Shown here: positions 32,879 through 44,341 of the stretch, piece by piece
Position numbering within the stretch: the stretch's first letter is position 1
How the letters are laid out: the number at the start of each line of letters is the position of its first letter
Origin: Mesodorylaimus sp. YZB2_4
Lineage: Eukaryota; Nematoda; Enoplea; Dorylaimida; Dorylaimidae
Assembly: GCA_030248295.1 (NCBI GenBank)
Contig: JASANH010001652.1
Coordinates: 434,001 to 498,000, forward strand
Length of the DNA: 64,000 nt
Direction of reading: 5' to 3'
Notes under the pieces: model-generated
Seen by the model: the letters and a program-made list of their open reading frames with translations, nothing else
What the model was told of the DNA's origin: nothing
Database searches by the model: none
Program-made: the position numbers and the translations under genes

Positions 32879-33968
32879 ATGTGCTCGTTACCAATCTGCA
32901 TTGAAACTGACCGATTGAGGCTATCACTTGTGGACCCTGACAAAGAGGCCGCCCTTCTCAATGAGCTGGTATTGGACACTTTCGACTCGCTGCATCCTTA
33001 CATGCTGTTCGCCGAAAAGAAGCCCTCACTTGAGGAGACCAGAAGGGCATATGTCGAGCTGAGGAAACAAGCGGAAAATGGAATTGGTTATCATTATGGT
33101 ATATTTGTGAAGGTAAGCTCGATGGCTGCCTGCTGACTGCTAGGAATCGTTAGATCTTTTACAGGCCTTGTCTTTGCTCTTATTCACAAGCCACTCAACA
33201 TGATCACTCGTATCGCACCCACACCCAACTTTGCTCCATGTCCTTGCACAGCTTACAGCCAAGAAACCCTTATCCGTATCCACACCACATCACGAGCAAG
33301 AATTGTTCAGGAATACTCATAACCCAGCCCATGGCCGAGATGATCTGCCTTTCAATTTGGTGGGTCCTCATTAAACGGCAGTATTTGACTCCTGCCTGAG
33401 GGAAGCATTTTGTAAGCAATGACCCTTCATCCTCCACTGCACATACTTGCATTTGTGCTGTGGTACAGTAATCTTCACTCGCTTTTTTGCGCATCACTAT
33501 CAGGCACTCATATAACAAAGACTAAAGAGTGGGGCTGGGGGGGGGGGGGGGGGGTGAAGCATAGTTTCAATGGAAGTTTATCACAACTTCAAGTAGACTG
33601 TCTCATTCTTGTAGGAGACCAACACAGTTATCGGCGTCTGTGGTGTTTCGAGCCTTCGCAATCCCATCAGCGATCGAATTCGTGGCCAGATCGACTCGCC
33701 GTCCTGCAAGCATCCGTGGCTAATTGGCTACTGGATGCATAAGAAATACGAAGGCCTCGGATACATGGCCGAGGCGTCCCGTGCTCTCATTGAACATGGT
33801 GCTCGTTGTTTGCAGGCCGACTGCTTTTTGGCTTATGTCAATCCAAGAAATGAAAAAAGTTCTGGTTTGCTAAAACGGCTCGGTTTCGAATTTATAATGT
33901 ACGCAGAGATGATGAATCTTGGCGTGAGGAGTGATTGGCCTGAACGTGTCGACTGCCAGGTGTACTAG
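32879..33968 (+). CDS. GNAT acetyltransferase, RimL type, copy 4
   Basis: Exons 32879-33112 (78 codons) and 33615-33968 encode 195 residues. It is the near twin of copy 2: MCSLPICIETDRLRLS, DTFDSLHPYMLFAEKKP, and the same K-Y-E-G-L-G acetyl-CoA loop. The last three codons of copy 2 (R-K-L-C region) are cut off by a TAG in place of the Arg codon, but this loses only the C-terminal tip. FLADVNPRNE of the other copies reads FLAYVNPRNE, and EAC is EAS. The intron (502 nt) contains a run of about 17 G at 33538-33554. The gene is probably still functional. Confidence 0.85.
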
Positions 33969-34164
33969 AAACTATACTAGACTGCGGGTGGATCAAGACC
34001 AAACTGAATACTCAATAATTTCTGTTGATGAGGAAGTTCTTTTGTGGTCATTATGTTTGAGCTTCCAGGTATGACTAAACTCAACTATCCATGTGCGCTC
34101 TATTTTTTAAATCATCTGCATTTAAACTGTCTTTCCTGGTATAAAGTACCAATAATTTTAGTTA

Positions 34165-34810
34165 TCCCACTCCACCAGGTTTTTAAAAACTGATCCGGTC
34201 CGTCTGCACTCACAGCTGATGACGTTTGCTCATTCAATTCAATCCGCCAGTCCTCCAAGGCACTTTCATAAAAAGACATTCTTGACTCGTATTGAAGTGC
34301 CAGTATGGGTGTGTCCAGAACGTTGAAATCCGGCTGCTTACTCTTGTCAACTCCACCCATGTCCGACACGCCTAGTCCATTATACACCTTCCTTACAAGC
34401 AAATAATTTAATGGAATGTTCGCTGGCAAGTTCATTGTCCGCGACCGTGTCCGGTAAAATGGTCAAACCAAGATGATTTACGTGATTCGTTGTCAGAAAC
34501 GATTCCGGCAGAGACCGCCTACATCGACGTTTCAAAGGTCGCTGACCTGACAGCCCTTGTCAGAGTACAGTTTCGTACCAGCACAATAGGCACGTACTCC
34601 ACCTTCTGATTGTTACCTGCCCAATATATGTCTAGGTCTTCGCGTTTTCTAAAGTCCAGTCTCTGAAAAGTGTTATTACATTCTTTAATCTGGTCGCTCA
34701 AAAAGGCTGCAAAGCCCCATATATGTATGTAGACTGCATCCGAAATCGTACACGTACTTTGGGCACAAATTCACTTCTTTTGCTGATTAATTAATTTAAG
34801 ATTTTTTAAA
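34165..34810. repeat. Segmental duplication block, matches 18150-18805
   Basis: It lies 200 bp downstream of GNAT copy 4, whereas its partner lies 2.2 kb downstream of GNAT copy 2. The minus strand keeps a frame at 34112-34435 with SKQPDFNVLDTPILAL and MSFYESALEDWR. Stops in all frames interrupt the part nearer 34500-34700 in this copy, whereas the partner is open at 18525-18779. The sulfotransferase coding region that follows the partner is absent here. Confidence 0.85.
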
Positions 34811-35200
34811 AAAGACTCAACGGAATCAAGAGTCTCCAAAGATGTATATGTGATAGTGTATGACCCGCAATGCATTTAGCTCAAGGCAAACTCCTTGATC
34901 ACGGCCACATATTACCTTAATTTCATACAGGTACTTGAAAAGTTCGACTATGAGCTCAATCCTTTGGCTCAAATTTCATATTTTTTGTGGTCGCTTTTTT
35001 AAGTCAAGCGTGTGACTGCACAACTCTAGCAGCCACGTTTGTCAGTCAAACTGTCAGCACGTTCCCCCAGTTATCATAGTCTGACATTCTTCTCTCTGTT
35101 CGCACACAGAATGGAAACACGAGGCCTATGTATGTCGCACCGACGTGAACCTCCGTCATCGAAGAACTGGCTATTCTCCCGTCCGATGCGTTATTCAAAA

Positions 35201-37003
35201 ATGGGTTGCTCTCAATCGTCCATTATCGAAACCATCCATCTAAAATTTATAGAAACTGATCCTGATATCACAGATACTCATTTAAATCCACTGATCTTGG
35301 ACACGTTTGATACAATTCATCCATGGGGTTCAGGAATGCAGGAACCGCCTTCACTCGATAACACACTACAGTCAATTAAGGATATCATAAACAAGCAAGT
35401 AAACGGCTATGCATGGCCTTTTGAGATTGTTTTGAAGGTAAGGATGATGTTTGACTGTGCAATGTTCTGCTGATAGTCAGTTTGACTTTTGACAAGGGTC
35501 TTTGCGGTCCGCGTCGTTGTCCCATCCAGCACTCATCTTCAAAGCAAAACCATGTCATATCATGATTCATTCATACATGAACGCATAAGAGCACTTGGAC
35601 GCACTCGGAAATGTATGAAACACGGAGAAAAAGAGCTACAAATTAAAATGTTTGTTAGAAATCACAGATCTAAAATTCGACGAATCCGAAAAAGCTACAT
35701 CATTGGGTAAATTAGTCCATAGCACAATCGCTGAATACAAAAATCAATGCTTTTTGCCATGTGCTATAAACATTCGGACCAACGCCGCGATTCAGGATCC
35801 CCAAAGATGCAATGTAGTAGTCCTGGCCCATTCTTCTGACTCAGGATTTGTCAAATCTTGCTTGCCAAGCAGGATGAGAATACTAAACTGACGCAGCAAA
35901 ATACCATGAGTATTCGGATTTGTTTAGTTTTGGTTTAACGATGCGCAGATAAAGCGTGTGCTCCCCGTTAATTCTCATCAGCGGTAAAATTTATGGATGA
36001 GCAGCGCATGTCTTTAAGAGGTCTGACTTATATTTAAGTACAGAACAGCTTACGGGTGACGGCGTTCGATCTTTTTTTCTGCTTTTGGAGGAAGGGTCAG
36101 TGCTGAAAGTTACTCTTGCAGCAGCGGCAGGAGAGGACTGATATGATTATCGATCGCTTTTACACCGAATACTGATCTCTCACATGCACACGACCATTGC
36201 CGCTATGGCCGTGCTTTCATGGAGGGCAATTCAGTCCGCGTCGTAAGCAATTAACTTAAAGTTTGATATCGGCCAGAATGTGGCTGAAAATCCATTACCA
36301 GCAGCTAGGCACCAAAAGTGAATTTTACGCCACGCAAAATTTGGTTTCTGCATATTTGCAAGTGGTGAATACTGTAGATGCTACTCTATAGTACTCGCGC
36401 ACTGTAAGTCTGTTCATGCGTTCCCGATAGGCTCAAAAATCGGATACCTACATGTTGGAACAGAGGGGATGAGGCGCCATATTATTGCATGGAGCGTGCG
36501 AAATATGGTTTCAAGCAAGAGTTGTCTCGTTTGCAATGGCAGACAGGGTCTTGTGTCACAGAATCCTCATATTTTGTGCCCGTGCCCCACTGCCAGGCCC
36601 GTTATACATCCCTCACATATCATGTTTTTCTCTTCCTCAGGAACACGACCAAATCATCGGCCAGTGCACACTTATGAAGCTTCGAAGTCCCTTGGGTGAT
36701 CAAACTCGATCAAAAGTCGATTCGCCTTCTTTCGAGAACCCTTGGCTAATAGGCTATTGGCTGAGCAAACGTTACGAAGGTCGAGGATACGCTACAGAAG
36801 CCTGCATTGGACTTATGAAATACGAAGTCGATGAATTAAAAATCGATTGTTTCCTGGCGGAAATTGATCCAAATAACACGAAAAGCGCTGCTGTGGCCAA
36901 AAGACTGGGATTCGAACTTTTGATTCGGACCACCTCAAAGAACACGCGTCGAGCCGATTGGCCAGAGAAGATGCCTTGTGATGCCTTTGCCAGAAAGGTT
37001 TAA
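35201..37003 (+). CDS. GNAT acetyltransferase, RimL type, copy 5
   Basis: Exons 35201-35437 (79 codons) and 36641-37003 encode 199 residues. The ATG giving MGCSQSSIIETIHLKF aligns with the starts of the other copies; an earlier in-frame ATG at 35186 would add five residues. This copy has the textbook acetyl-CoA loop R-Y-E-G-R-G-Y-A-T-E-A. It is more diverged from copies 1, 2 and 4 and closest to the lone exon at 29468. It ends DWPEKMPCDAFARKV. The 1203-nt intron, at the shared phase-0 site, contains an open stretch at about 35652-35891 of unknown nature. Confidence 0.88.
35640..35891 (+). other. Open reading stretch inside the GNAT copy 5 intron
   Basis: From about 35652 one frame stays open to TGA at 35889-35891. 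It encodes ITDLKFDESEKATSLGKLV, then a mixed hydrophobic and charged sequence with cysteines. The start vaguely recalls the first helix of Tctex-type dynein light chains, but later signature residues are missing. The preceding 90 nt are open in a different frame, as if a frameshift separated two parts of a dead gene. Identity is unproven. Confidence 0.2.
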
Positions 37004-37762
37004 ATGGCTGTGTTCTGTCGAAAGTGTGGCCTTGAAGCGATGTCGAATGAGCCTTCAATGTTCCAGTCGCCAGGGACTTTCTGTGTTTTTGTTTTCTACT
37101 CTGATTCTATTACATAAAGTTACCACCTCCGCCCTGGCACTATTCTTGCACTGTATGCCTGGTACTTAGTTATGAAGATACACCCACAAGAAATTTCCAT
37201 GTTCAAATAGATTACCAGGCCAACAGACCACTGGGCATCGAAAACATTCCAGTTCCGTCCTTGGAGTCGAAGAGGAGATCTGGAATCACGAACCAGAAAT
37301 GAATGCATTGTTCCCGAGAAAATTCAGTCAATATATTTCAATTGTTTATTATTAAAAGGTTCTTGTCTGGTCCACTCCGATGCCGGCCATGGGCTAGGGC
37401 CAAGTGCGCGAGGCTGCGCAGTCTTTTTTCTCAAAGTCCAACTAGAGCGGAAAAGGAACGACAAGATATTTATTTCTGAGTTAAAACTTTAATGTGGGCG
37501 GGCATTCACAGTGTCAAGAAACAGTGGCCTTCGGTAGATGATGAATATTAACCTGGCTTGGATTTGGATTTGCGCAGGTTCGATTTCAAAATCTTTCAAT
37601 TCCCTAATTTTTTTACATGTCTGATTATTTTTCATGTTAGCGGCAAGTCTTCATCAAGTTTGGCCCAGTGAAGCGCTGGTGGTGCCGAACCGTCAGAAAA
37701 GGTATCACGTATGCCAGCATCGCATTGGGTTCCGACTCATACAGCAGCTCCTTGTTTTTCAG
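37004..37762. other. Spacer likely holding the first exon of the Cys-rich gene
   Basis: The missing 5' exon of the gene at 37763-38909 should be here or in the preceding intron. One hydrophobic candidate starts at about 37048 (MSLQCSSRQGLSVFLFSTLI), but its nearby donors do not give the required phase 2. Confidence 0.3.
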
Positions 37763-38909
37763 AGATGACGTTTCAATAAGGTTCCCAGACCCTGGTAATT
37801 GTGTCAGTCAATGCATTGAGGTGGAATTTATGTCAGTCAGAATTAACTCTGATAACAAGGGCGACTGCAAGTAAGGCAGCTTGAGCATTATGACAGTGCG
37901 GCAGATAGCTTGGTCGGTCGTCCATTTTGTGGCTCCCCTCTCAAATGGATAGCAAGCATTTGACAGTTGCAAGATCGGCAATGTCAAAATTTTATTTGGA
38001 GTCTTGCCAGCCTTGTCACACCATGGTTGAACTAGACCTTGATCTTGTGTCAGTTAAAAATCTGTAGGTCCTGCCAGAGAATGATGGTCCTATCTATTGA
38101 AGCGTCCGGTTACTGGGTTATCCTGTGGAAAAACAAAGCCGCGCAGTCTTGCATAAGCTCTATATGCAAGCTATACTCACATTGTCAATGATCCGAGTGC
38201 ACGGTCATAATTCAGGTCACTCAGACCAGAAGTACTCTCACTATTCAAGGACACAGGGCAGATGAACCATGAGTAGTGTGTTTCACTGCATTGACTCTCA
38301 CTCAATCATATTTCAGAATCGAAAGAGACTTTATTCGATGCCTGGAAGCATGTCCCAAATCACAACTGCGAGATATTATTGTCACTAGCCAAACTATCGG
38401 AAAGATGATTTGTATGGAGGATTATGAAGGTGAGAGTAGACCTCCCGCAGGCTTGCACTTCACTCTGCAGTAATGTTTTGCAGAATACAAAGTGCACAAA
38501 GCCTGCATCCAAGGCGCCTCTGTCAACCAAGTATCGAACACCACATTTCAAGAATGCCCCCAAAATGGCGATGAACAGGTCATGGACTTTAAAGCTGATC
38601 CTTTTACGCCGAGTGGACTGCGCTACGAGACAGATGCCATCGCAATTGTGGGAAATCTCACAAGGACGTGCTTGTAAGACTGGCGAGGGGACTGAAATAT
38701 AGAAATCTTAATTAAAGGAGGTTTGCAGAAATTACGGATGCAATATTCAATTTAACGAAGAAATTATACGCAACAACTGCGGGAAACAGGCCGCCGATTT
38801 GTGGATCAAGTTCTTGAAAGCTCGGGTTCGAGCTGCCATTCAAGTCTTCACAAGTTTTCAAGTGATCTCATCGATGATACCTGAATGTGATGTGCTCCTG
38901 AAGAATTAA
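37763..38909 (+). CDS. Cys-rich secreted-type protein, T20D4.11-like (DUF19), paralogue 2, 5' end missing
   Basis: Exons 37763-37870, 38317-38429, 38484-38673 and 38729-38909 join in phase and end at TAA 38907-38909, encoding about 197 residues. The intron phases (2, 1, 2) and the 181-nt last exon are the same as in the gene at 6617-7852. So is the CPKSQLR motif in exon 2 (CLEACPKSQLRDII). The first exon is shorter than its counterpart (108 against 234 nt), so about 40 residues of the paralogue are missing or lie in an unseen exon. Cysteines are spaced as in secreted disulphide-rich proteins. The upstream exon with a signal peptide was not found. A long palindromic element begins at the base after the stop codon. 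Confidence 0.75.
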
Positions 38910-40345
38910 GAGAGGGTTTCTGAGAGACTCGACCCTGGGCTGGCCGGTCGACTTTACTTTTTTAAACGTTCTGCCGAAAGCGCTTACCCAACTAATTGTC
39001 TTGGCTCAAGTAAAATTCTTCTAAAATGCCTATATATGACAAAATAGCACACTATAGGTAAAAATGGTCACTTTTGATCAAAAAATCATAACTTGCTTAG
39101 TTTTAAGCCCGGAACAATTTTTAAAATACAGACATGACCGCTAAATTTCAAAGAAACCAAAATTTTTTTAAAAGTTAGTCTAGCCATAACCATTCATGAG
39201 ATATTCAAAAAATGCGTTCGTGATCAGCCGTGATCAGTCACATAATCGATTATGAGTAAATTATAAAAGCCAGATCTCCCTGTTTTTTCACTGAAATAGT
39301 ATCCTATGGTCAGAGCATCATAAAACCGCCCTAATTTCCGCACTACGGAAAACAATTATTGTGCACATGGCTGATAAGTGCGCCCCATTTCGGCAATTGT
39401 AGCTAATCATGATCGATCATTTCAGTTGTTAGTCATTTGCGCTGATAACTAATGATTCATCTTGTAGCTCTTAAAAAGAGCTTCCAAATGTTTTTTCCGC
39501 TTTAAAATTCGTTCATTTTTACCCAAGATAATGGAGAAACCTCCAATCGGAGTGAAGTAGCCGCAGCAGGACGCTACTTTTGAATTCCCCCCCCCCCGCG
39601 CCGCTTATGACATTAGAGTGGTTTCGGCTCTAGCAATCGCGAGAAAATAGCGAACGCGGGCGGGAAGTTCAAAAGTAGAGTCACGCAGGCACTTCTTGCC
39701 AATTGGAGTTTTTTTTCGATATCTTGGGTAAAAATGAACGAATTTTGACGCACAAAAAAGCTTTTGAAAGTTCTTTTTAAGGGCTACACGTGTGACTAAT
39801 CAGCGCGAGCAGCTGAATTGATCGAACATGATTAGCTGTAATCGCCGAAATGGGGCGCAGTTATCAGCCATGTGCACAATACCTGTGGTCCGTAGTGCGA
39901 AAGTTGGGGTAGTTTATATGATGTTCTGACCATAGGATACTATTTCAGGAGAAAACAAGGAGATCTGGCTTTTACAATGTACTCATAATCGATTATGTGC
40001 CTGATCACGGCTGATCACGAACAAGTTTTTTGAATATCTCATGAACGGTTGTAGGTAGGCTAATTTTTAAAGACGTTTAAGCTTCCTTCAAATGCAGCGA
40101 TTATTTCTTTATTTAAAAAATTCTTCTGGACCAAAAAGTGAGCAAGTTATGACTTTTTGACCAAAAGTGACCTTTTTGACCTTTAAAGTGGTTTATTTCC
40201 ATATATAGGCGTTTTAGAAAAATGTTACTTCCGCCAAGAGAATCAGTTTTTTAAGTACTTTCGATAGAGCATTTAAAAGGGGGGTCAAAAAAAGTACACT
40301 GGTCAAGCATATTCCATATGGGTCGTCTCTCTCAGAAATCCTCTC
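38910..40345. mobile_element. Foldback-type element with very long inverted repeats, TAA target duplication
   Basis: The two halves are inverted copies of each other over about 650 bp each (38910 to about 39585 and about 39655-40345), with a short G/C-rich spacer containing a C run. The outer ends are GAGAGGGTTTCTGAGAGA and, inverted, GAGAGGATTTCTGAGAGA. Matching internal pairs include ATAATCGATTATG, GTGATCAGCCGTGATCA with TGATCACGGCTGATCAC, and the ATAGTATCCTATGGTCAGA pair. TAA flanks both ends (38907-38909, 40346-40348). A 3-bp TWA target duplication is the mark of PIF/Harbinger elements, which suggests but does not prove the class. No protein is encoded. Confidence 0.9.
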
Positions 40346-40348
40346 TAA

Positions 40349-43087
40349 TGTTTCACGCGGCTGTCGGCAGTCCACAAAAAATGCTGCCTTGGATTGCGCT
40401 TTTGCCACTGCAATACTAGTGTTTGGCTTGTGGGAAAGCTAGTGTGTTGGGTGCCTTGATATATGCATTGGCTTGCCTTGCGAGTAGTTGGCTGGTCGAT
40501 AACTCTCTCTGCGAGGCAGAAATCGGTCGGGTTGATGCCTCTGGCTCCTATGACGGAGCCTTCCTCTGTCAGGTCATGTTTCAGGCCTACACCATAGGCA
40601 GTGATGGCCCCTCTAGGCACGGAAACACTCCCAAGAATCTCTCAGATCGTTCTACCAATCAAACCCGTAGAGAATCAATTTTTTTTAAAAAATGTGTGAC
40701 CATGTTTCTAGCTGGATTCAACCCTGAACTGTACTTGTTTGTCGAAGTGAGTAACCCATAGGCGGAAACCAATTCACCGCATCAAAATTTTGAAATCGAC
40801 AAGGTTGCCACTGAACGCCCAGTATTTTTTGACGCAAGTAATCAAATGAGCATAAACTGAAGAACAATTGAACCCTGAGTTCGGGTCGTCTTAGGAGAAA
40901 GATGCCAAACTGATACGATATGCACATGTAAATCGAGCGTGCGAAAGGGAGCGTAACATCCTGTGGATTGAAAAAGAAAATTCAACTTCCCTCGGCTTGG
41001 AGTCAGAAAACATGCCAAAGCCAATGCTGTAACGCCCACGACCCAACCAGGTTGTCCTGTTGCACTGTAACAATGTGCAGGTAAAATATTGTAGGTGGAC
41101 TTTTCTGTCTGTTCCTTTGTTTCTGCAGAATCTATTGCTATTTTAGGAAATTGACAATTTTAGATAAAAGAAATGACTCAGATTGCAATCAAGAAACAGA
41201 AACAGAGGCAGAATAAAAAACATGAGGCCCCAGCGGGAATCGACCCCACGACCCCGAACTTACCAGTCCAGTGTATATTATGGGGACCACCCAGCGCGGT
41301 GTAGCGCATTAAGTGTCCCGTACCACGCGGAACGCTTGCACCTTTACATTCAGGGTGTGCGTGACCAACACTTTACCCTGCGCAGATCTAGCCTTATCCT
41401 GGTTATGTCACTATTCGAAATGTCTACAATTCGCCTTTCAGCTTTGGTTGCGCACTGGCTGAATCAGTCTTGTCTAGCCTGTACCGTGCCGCCTAGAATC
41501 TAGAATCACCCTAACTAAGGAGAGTCCTCCCTGCTCAGAAGTCCCCGCTCTACGAAAAAGTTGCTGAACTATAATACACGCTCGGCTCAGCCCCTGCTTG
41601 CTCCCTGAATCTATATACCTATTCCCTAGAACGTGATTAGAATATTGTAGGCGCACTCTGCCTAGACCGTTCTGCCTCTGCTTCTAGCGGACACGCCCAA
41701 TGGTAATCCCAGATGAGATGGCGTTGTTATGGATTCATCGACTGGTCTCCTTGCCCACTGCTCAATTGCGGAGTCAGGTTTCAAAGCGATCATCCACCGT
41801 CCTGACTTGACTGTTCCTGCCGCTCCTTGCTATTGTTGCTAGGCCATTATACCTTCCTCCAAGAGTCTGTCACCAATGCGCTCAGTGATCAGCGGGCTCG
41901 GAAAAGACTGATCATTCATTTAATCCACTGGAAGATAAATCTTTCCTCAGCTGCGGCGGATAAAAAGAAGCTAGCCAGGTAAGACCAGCAAAAGTCAGAC
42001 TTTGCTAACACACTCATCCAAAAAAGTCCTTCCCATGAAACGGCCTAGTTTGGTCTGCCATTTGGCTCGTGCATGCTAGCATTGTGGAGACACCAGTGTT
42101 GTCTCAGCTGTTGTTTAACCGAAGGAAAACAGTTTTCTCCTTCCAGACCCGCTAGTCGTATCGTGCACAGTCGATAGAGCGAATCGTTGAATCTACACCG
42201 GAAAGTTGCGCCAGCTTGGTTGTCGCCGCTAAGTCGTCACTTCCATATCCGACCCTGTTTGTAGGCTAGTATTGGCTTCGATAAGTAAGAAAGGTTTTGC
42301 GGAAGCGTATGAACTGAAACACCTACAAATGGCCTCTAAATCTATTCCAAGAGTAGAGTTCCCAGCTTTATATTTTAGACTTGAATGACCATGCCAGCCC
42401 ACGCCTGGGATTTCAGGACAATCATCTTCTGGTCCTCAAACATGAAGTCACCGTCCGATGGGGTCACTGACGGGGTCACTGATAAAATCTTGGCACTCAA
42501 CACGCTCGCATTCGCCGAATACGTCTGTGCTCGAACCACGACAGTTCTAGCCTCAGTTTGGCTTCTGTTGAATATTGCCAAAGCGGAGATATGTCAAACG
42601 TATGCTCAGTGGTTGGGCCGATGCGTTGGGTGATGTTTGCTCTTTGTAGTGATGCCAACGCTTACCACAGTCATCAGAGGGCCAGCATATTTGGCACAGT
42701 TCTATTCTTCTCACTTTACACTCAAGTCGAACTGGAGACGGTATGTGCTCTTTGTTTGTGTCGGTGATCGGCTAACCAGAGCAACAAAGGAGGTCCCACG
42801 GCTCACAGGCACGAGGTATGATGTCTGACGTCACAGGTTCGCTCAAAAAAGTAGTCGACTTCTTGCAATACGTTCTCTCACACACTCTGCAGTGCACCAC
42901 AACGTAGTGGGCACTATAAGGACACCACCGAACTGGGGCCTAAGCCCTATAATGCCAGCAGCCCACAAACTACTGGTCGTGAGAGACACCAGCGCCAGGG
43001 GTAGGCTTGCCATTGCAATCTGACAAATCTTAATTCTGATCAACTTACGAGTATCACTTTCAGTTTTGCTCACTACTATGCACCACG
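40349..43087. other. Intergenic with possible SINE relics
   Basis: No gene with splice support was found. On the minus strand, 41215-41300 contains GGTCGATTCCCGCTGGGGCC, a B-box-like sequence, next to GGACTGGTAAGTTCGGGG. It may be the end of a tRNA-derived SINE. Opposed open frames at 42375-42830 show no consistent exon phases. Confidence 0.3.
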
Positions 43088-43428
43088 ATGCAGTACTGTT
43101 TTGTTGTCTTCTTGACTCTTCTCGTATTGGAACTTGCTCAAAAGGAACGCCCTGCAACGGGTGGAGGAACCAATCAAACGATGGCTTGCATGATTGGATG
43201 GGGTCAGTAAGAGATATTTACAGTTACAGTGTGCCGTTTCACTGAGTTTGTTTGCCTGTTAGTAGTGCCTTTCACATGACCTTGGTTTTCTTTCTCAGGA
43301 TCTTTCAGCCAAAGGATTCCAAGGATCCTCCTTATAGTGGCAAACTGACATTACAGTTTCTAGTAGGGAATAAACGACAGAGTTCTATCTTTCAGTTGCC
43401 CTCAATGATCTCTAATTTTAGAAAATAG
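43088..43428 (+). CDS. Small secreted peptide, two exons (candidate)
   Basis: The ATG at 43088 starts a hydrophobic signal peptide (MQYCFVVFLTLLVLELAQ), followed by KERPATGGGTNQT with an N-glycosylation site. The donor GGTCA/GTAAGA (43206) and the acceptor TTTCTTTCTCAG (43298) join in phase to exon 2, 43299-43428. Together they encode 82 residues ending in TAG. No family is recognised. A small downstream exon-like stretch (about 43485-43535, with acceptor and GTAAGT donor) suggests the gene could continue by another splice form. Confidence 0.4.
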
Positions 43429-44341
43429 GATGTGCGAGTACGTGGTTTAGAGAAAGCCACATCACCCAGTCTTCTGCATTTTAGGTTTGCCAGTTATTCC
43501 CAACATTCTTGCCCTGATAATGGACCGCGACATGTACGTAAGTATACTTGAGAAAAGCAAAAACGAGTTAGAAGGTCTCTGGCGAGCGTGCTTATGAGAA
43601 CAGCTTTACGTATACAATAGTTCTTATTAAAATCCCTGAAAAATTTTAAAACTAGGTCAATAATCGATTTTTCTTGTGTCAATTCCGTGAGGTGTCTGAG
43701 CATGGCGATCTGTTTGGAAAATCCGCCAATTGCAAGCAAAGTAGTATGTTTCTCGACATCAGAGTTAACCCACGGAACCAGCAATCTCTGCAATTTCCGG
43801 ATCTCTGATCGTGAGAGTCTTGCTTGTCCGACTGGATTAGAGAACGAGTTTTGAGCGACTTCGTGCGATCACACGCTCACAATCAGTCAGATCCCGTACC
43901 CCTTCGTTCCGTGATCCTATCCTCAGATTCTCAACTCGGAAAAACCAAAATTTTGGACTAATAAGTTCGAGCCTCAGATAAAGGCAGTTTTTCCGCATTG
44001 TCTCTCCATTCGCAAACCCGGGGCCCCACTACCCCGAATAGTAAGGCGAACATATGCACAAATGGTCAGCTGGTATTCTCATATGTTTGTCTTGGTACGG
44101 AGTATCTTCGCATTGGGGAAGGATTACCAGTTCTGGTCCAGATCGTAGGTCAACAGATGAGGCACCAGTAAATGAGCTGAATGCTTGCACTCTGCGCCCC
44201 CCCTCCCTCAAGGTTTGAAAGCTAGGAACAATAGAGCTGGAGGGTCCACTCGTGGCATCTTTGGCAGCCTCTTCTCCCTGACCCCAATAGAGTATTTAGG
44301 CGAATGCAACAGGTTTAACTACACTTTTCTGACCGCTTCAG

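Noticed and set aside
42375-43157. A minus-strand membrane protein assembled from open stretches
   Set aside because: Candidate exons have splice-like borders, but their phases do not agree and no family is recognised.
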